DNA of 64,000 nt from Phascolomyces articulosus (taxonomy: Eukaryota > Mucoromycota > Mucoromycetes > Mucorales > Lichtheimiaceae): contig JAIXMP010000021.1 in NCBI GenBank assembly GCA_025677815.1, positions 434,001 through 498,000 on the forward strand, read 5' to 3'. Made by a program: the position numbers and the translations under genes. Under the pieces are notes generated by a model, which had not been told where the DNA came from, ran no database searches, and saw only the letters and a list, made by a program, of their open reading frames with translations. This document shows, piece after piece, positions 62,559-64,000 of the stretch; the first letter of the stretch is position 1; every line of letters begins with the position of its first letter.

Positions 62559-63124
62559 GTATACAGCGAGCTTTTTTTTTGGGAATCTCATATAAACAAT
62601 TGGTTTGGTAAGCAATTTCTCGTCGCTTTTTAGTAACTCCAATCCAATTAGAAATGTCTCTCAGCTCCGTACCAAGAAAATAACTCTGAATCCATGATCG
62701 ATTTTGAATATATGATTGCCAATACTATTCTATATAATGTTCTGCGCATCATTAGCGATAGGTTTTCCATCAAGAAACATTTTTGCCCGATGCCGGCAAA
62801 ACTCTTTATTTAAAAAAAATAACCCCCTGCTGAAGAATGTATAAGGAATAATATTTGCTTCCATGATACTATACTTGGAAATCTCCAAAAAGAATCCCTA
62901 TGTCGTGTTCTCGTTAATGATCAAATCTTACTGAAACCGAGAGGTGTACGTACTATCATATCTTCAAAAACCGATAATAGTATTGTTAAAGGCCATCTCA
63001 CACATCATCATATAATATATTATCATACTGTACTTACTAAATATCATGAAAAAGCCATCAAAAGTAATTGGCGGTAAATGTTTGGTTTTCATAGACTGAT
63101 GCCTTTTACAATCATGTTTATATA
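62559..63124. other. region with unassigned coding-like relic
   Basis: On the minus strand about 62570-62715 reads WIQSYFLGTELRDISNWIGV followed by TKKRREIAYQTNCLYEIPKK. Further upstream (about 62740-62815) is NKEFCRHRAKMFLDGKPIAN, in a frame broken by a stop. The pieces look like decayed protein-coding DNA, perhaps from a transposon, but no family is recognised. No intact gene. Confidence 0.3.
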
Positions 63125-63232
63125 TACAATGCCTCCACTTCCAATTTTCGCTTTCCAAAAAACGAACTTTGGTCTGAGAACATAGCGAATTTGGTTTTTT
63201 GGAAAGCGAAAATTGGAAGTGGAGGCACTGTA
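63125..63232. repeat. long near-perfect inverted repeat (foldback)
   Basis: The left arm 63125-63163 and right arm 63194-63232 are reverse complements over 39 positions with one mismatch, separated by a 30-nt loop (63164-63193). Each arm contains the sequence CCTCCACTTCCAATTTTCGC or its complement. Arms of this length and identity are the hallmark of a MITE or foldback element, or of a recent inverted duplication. A transcript would form a strong hairpin. Confidence 0.85.
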
Positions 63233-63725
63233 TTGCCACCTCATCTAGGCATCAAATTTGACGAAATGAAATGCTAGATAACGCATAAGTCATCTTTACT
63301 CTCTAGCTTTATTTCATTAATATTTTAACTTTATAGTTCCACCAATCCAGACTTTTGGATGATGATGGTGATGATAAAAATATCCACAATATTGATAAGA
63401 GTAACAACCGTAATAAAGGCAAAAATGCAGAGAGCAACAACGGGAATAACGAAAAATAATCTTAGTAGCGCTTCGCAAACAAGAATTCCTATGATAACAT
63501 AACCAAGATATACTAAACAATCATCTTTCAATATCTACGTATTTCTGGGATGTTTTCAATCCAGATACATTGAACATATATCAATATTTTTCATTCCATA
63601 TAACCATAAAAAATGCCTCGCCTTATAATTCTAGTTTATTAATAAGCAAAAGCCTTCTAGGGACCTTTTACATCTATTATAGCAATAAAAATATATATAA
63701 TCTATATAGCTCTTTTGTTTTGTTT
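63233..63725. other. 3' flank of the phosphatase gene
   Basis: Includes a minus-strand open frame (63331-63531) rich in Ile/Val/Leu that would be a multi-helix membrane peptide (YVIIGILVCEALLRLFFVIP). It has no ATG start or other support and may be only low-complexity chance. No gene is claimed. Confidence 0.3.
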
Positions 63726-64000
63726 TTATTCGCTCGCAAGATCAGAAAAGCTAGGGATATAATAGGTAGGCTTGATCTTGTTAGTAGGCGACAACATTTC
63801 TTCTTTGGTAGTGATACCTTTATGTTGCAAAAGTTGAACAATATAAAATTAGTTATATTATACCATGAAGACCTACAACCACAAAATATTAACCATTATT
63901 ACCTGTCAATACACAGAGAGTTTCAATTCCTCCTTGATTTCCAAAATCAATATCGGTATCCAAACGATCTCCAATCATGACTGTTTTACAAGGTTGAAGG
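63726..64000 (-). CDS. PHO13: PHO13-type HAD phosphatase, C-terminal part (gene runs off the window)
   Basis: Only the last two exons lie in the window: 63903 to beyond 64000, and 63726-63817, joined across a GTAATA donor and an AAAG acceptor in phase 1. The visible protein reads VMIGDRLDTDIDFGNQGGIE then TLCVLTGGITTKEEML and ends PTYYIPSFSDLASE. GDRLDTDI is motif IV of the HAD-IIA family (4-nitrophenylphosphatase / phosphoglycolate phosphatase, yeast Pho13), whose two Asp residues bind the Mg2+ ion. The conserved YYIPSFSDL-type end also matches. These enzymes destroy toxic side-products of glycolysis such as 2-phosphoglycolate and 4-phosphoerythronate. The catalytic DxD motif I and cap domain must lie beyond position 64000. 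The phase is consistent and nothing suggests decay. Confidence 0.85.

Noticed and set aside
1..64000. CRISPR arrays, prophages or bacterial operons
   Set aside because: Intron-rich eukaryotic genes throughout and no regularly spaced repeats.

Overview
The window looks like nuclear DNA of an early-diverging filamentous fungus, most likely Mucoromycota/Mucorales. The evidence is AT-rich intergenic DNA, many short GT-AG introns, long His/Gln/Asn runs encoded by CAT/CAA/AAT repeats, and gene families typical of that group. Highly expressed genes (phosphate carrier, beta-tubulin) are richer in C-ending codons than their surroundings. Species and chromosome cannot be told from the sequence. No operon, CRISPR array, rRNA or convincing tRNA was seen. 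All exon boundaries were worked out by eye from splice sites, reading-frame continuity and family similarity.

Layout. 0-7.4 kb: mitochondrial phosphate carrier (+) converging on a full-length MDR-type ABC transporter (-). 7.4-16.9 kb: mostly gene-free AT-rich DNA with one unidentified two-exon fragment (8.8-9.3 kb). 16.9-23 kb: a two-finger C2H2 transcription factor (+) converging on a Vps5/SNX1-type PX-BAR sorting nexin (-). 23-26.5 kb: relic-rich DNA including a broken cytochrome P450 3' end. 26.5-33.2 kb: a 17-exon CENP-I/Mis6 gene followed in tandem by beta-tubulin. 33.2-37.5 kb: mainly non-coding, with one orphan exon. 37.5-40.2 kb: a convergent pair of single-pass membrane proteins with low-complexity tails. 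41.5-49.6 kb: the CCR4-NOT scaffold NOT1 (-), 15 exons. 52.8-58 kb: a disordered protein of unknown function (+), a small secreted Cys protein (-) and argininosuccinate lyase (-). 59.2-59.9 kb: a TM2-domain protein. 61.1-62.6 kb: a 5'-truncated, frameshifted LINE copy. 63.1-63.2 kb: a long near-perfect inverted repeat. 63.7-64 kb: the 3' end of a PHO13-type HAD phosphatase running off the window.

The genes are mostly independent housekeeping functions: mitochondrial transport, drug/lipid export, endosome-to-Golgi retrieval, kinetochore and microtubule function, mRNA deadenylation, and arginine synthesis. The strongest observations are a beta-tubulin naturally carrying Tyr167 and Ala198, both known benzimidazole-resistance states, and an intact CENP-I gene in a lineage where the CENP-A/CENP-C base of the kinetochore has been reported lost. 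I found no convincing undescribed multi-gene system. The unexplained items are several short exon-like fragments and relics.
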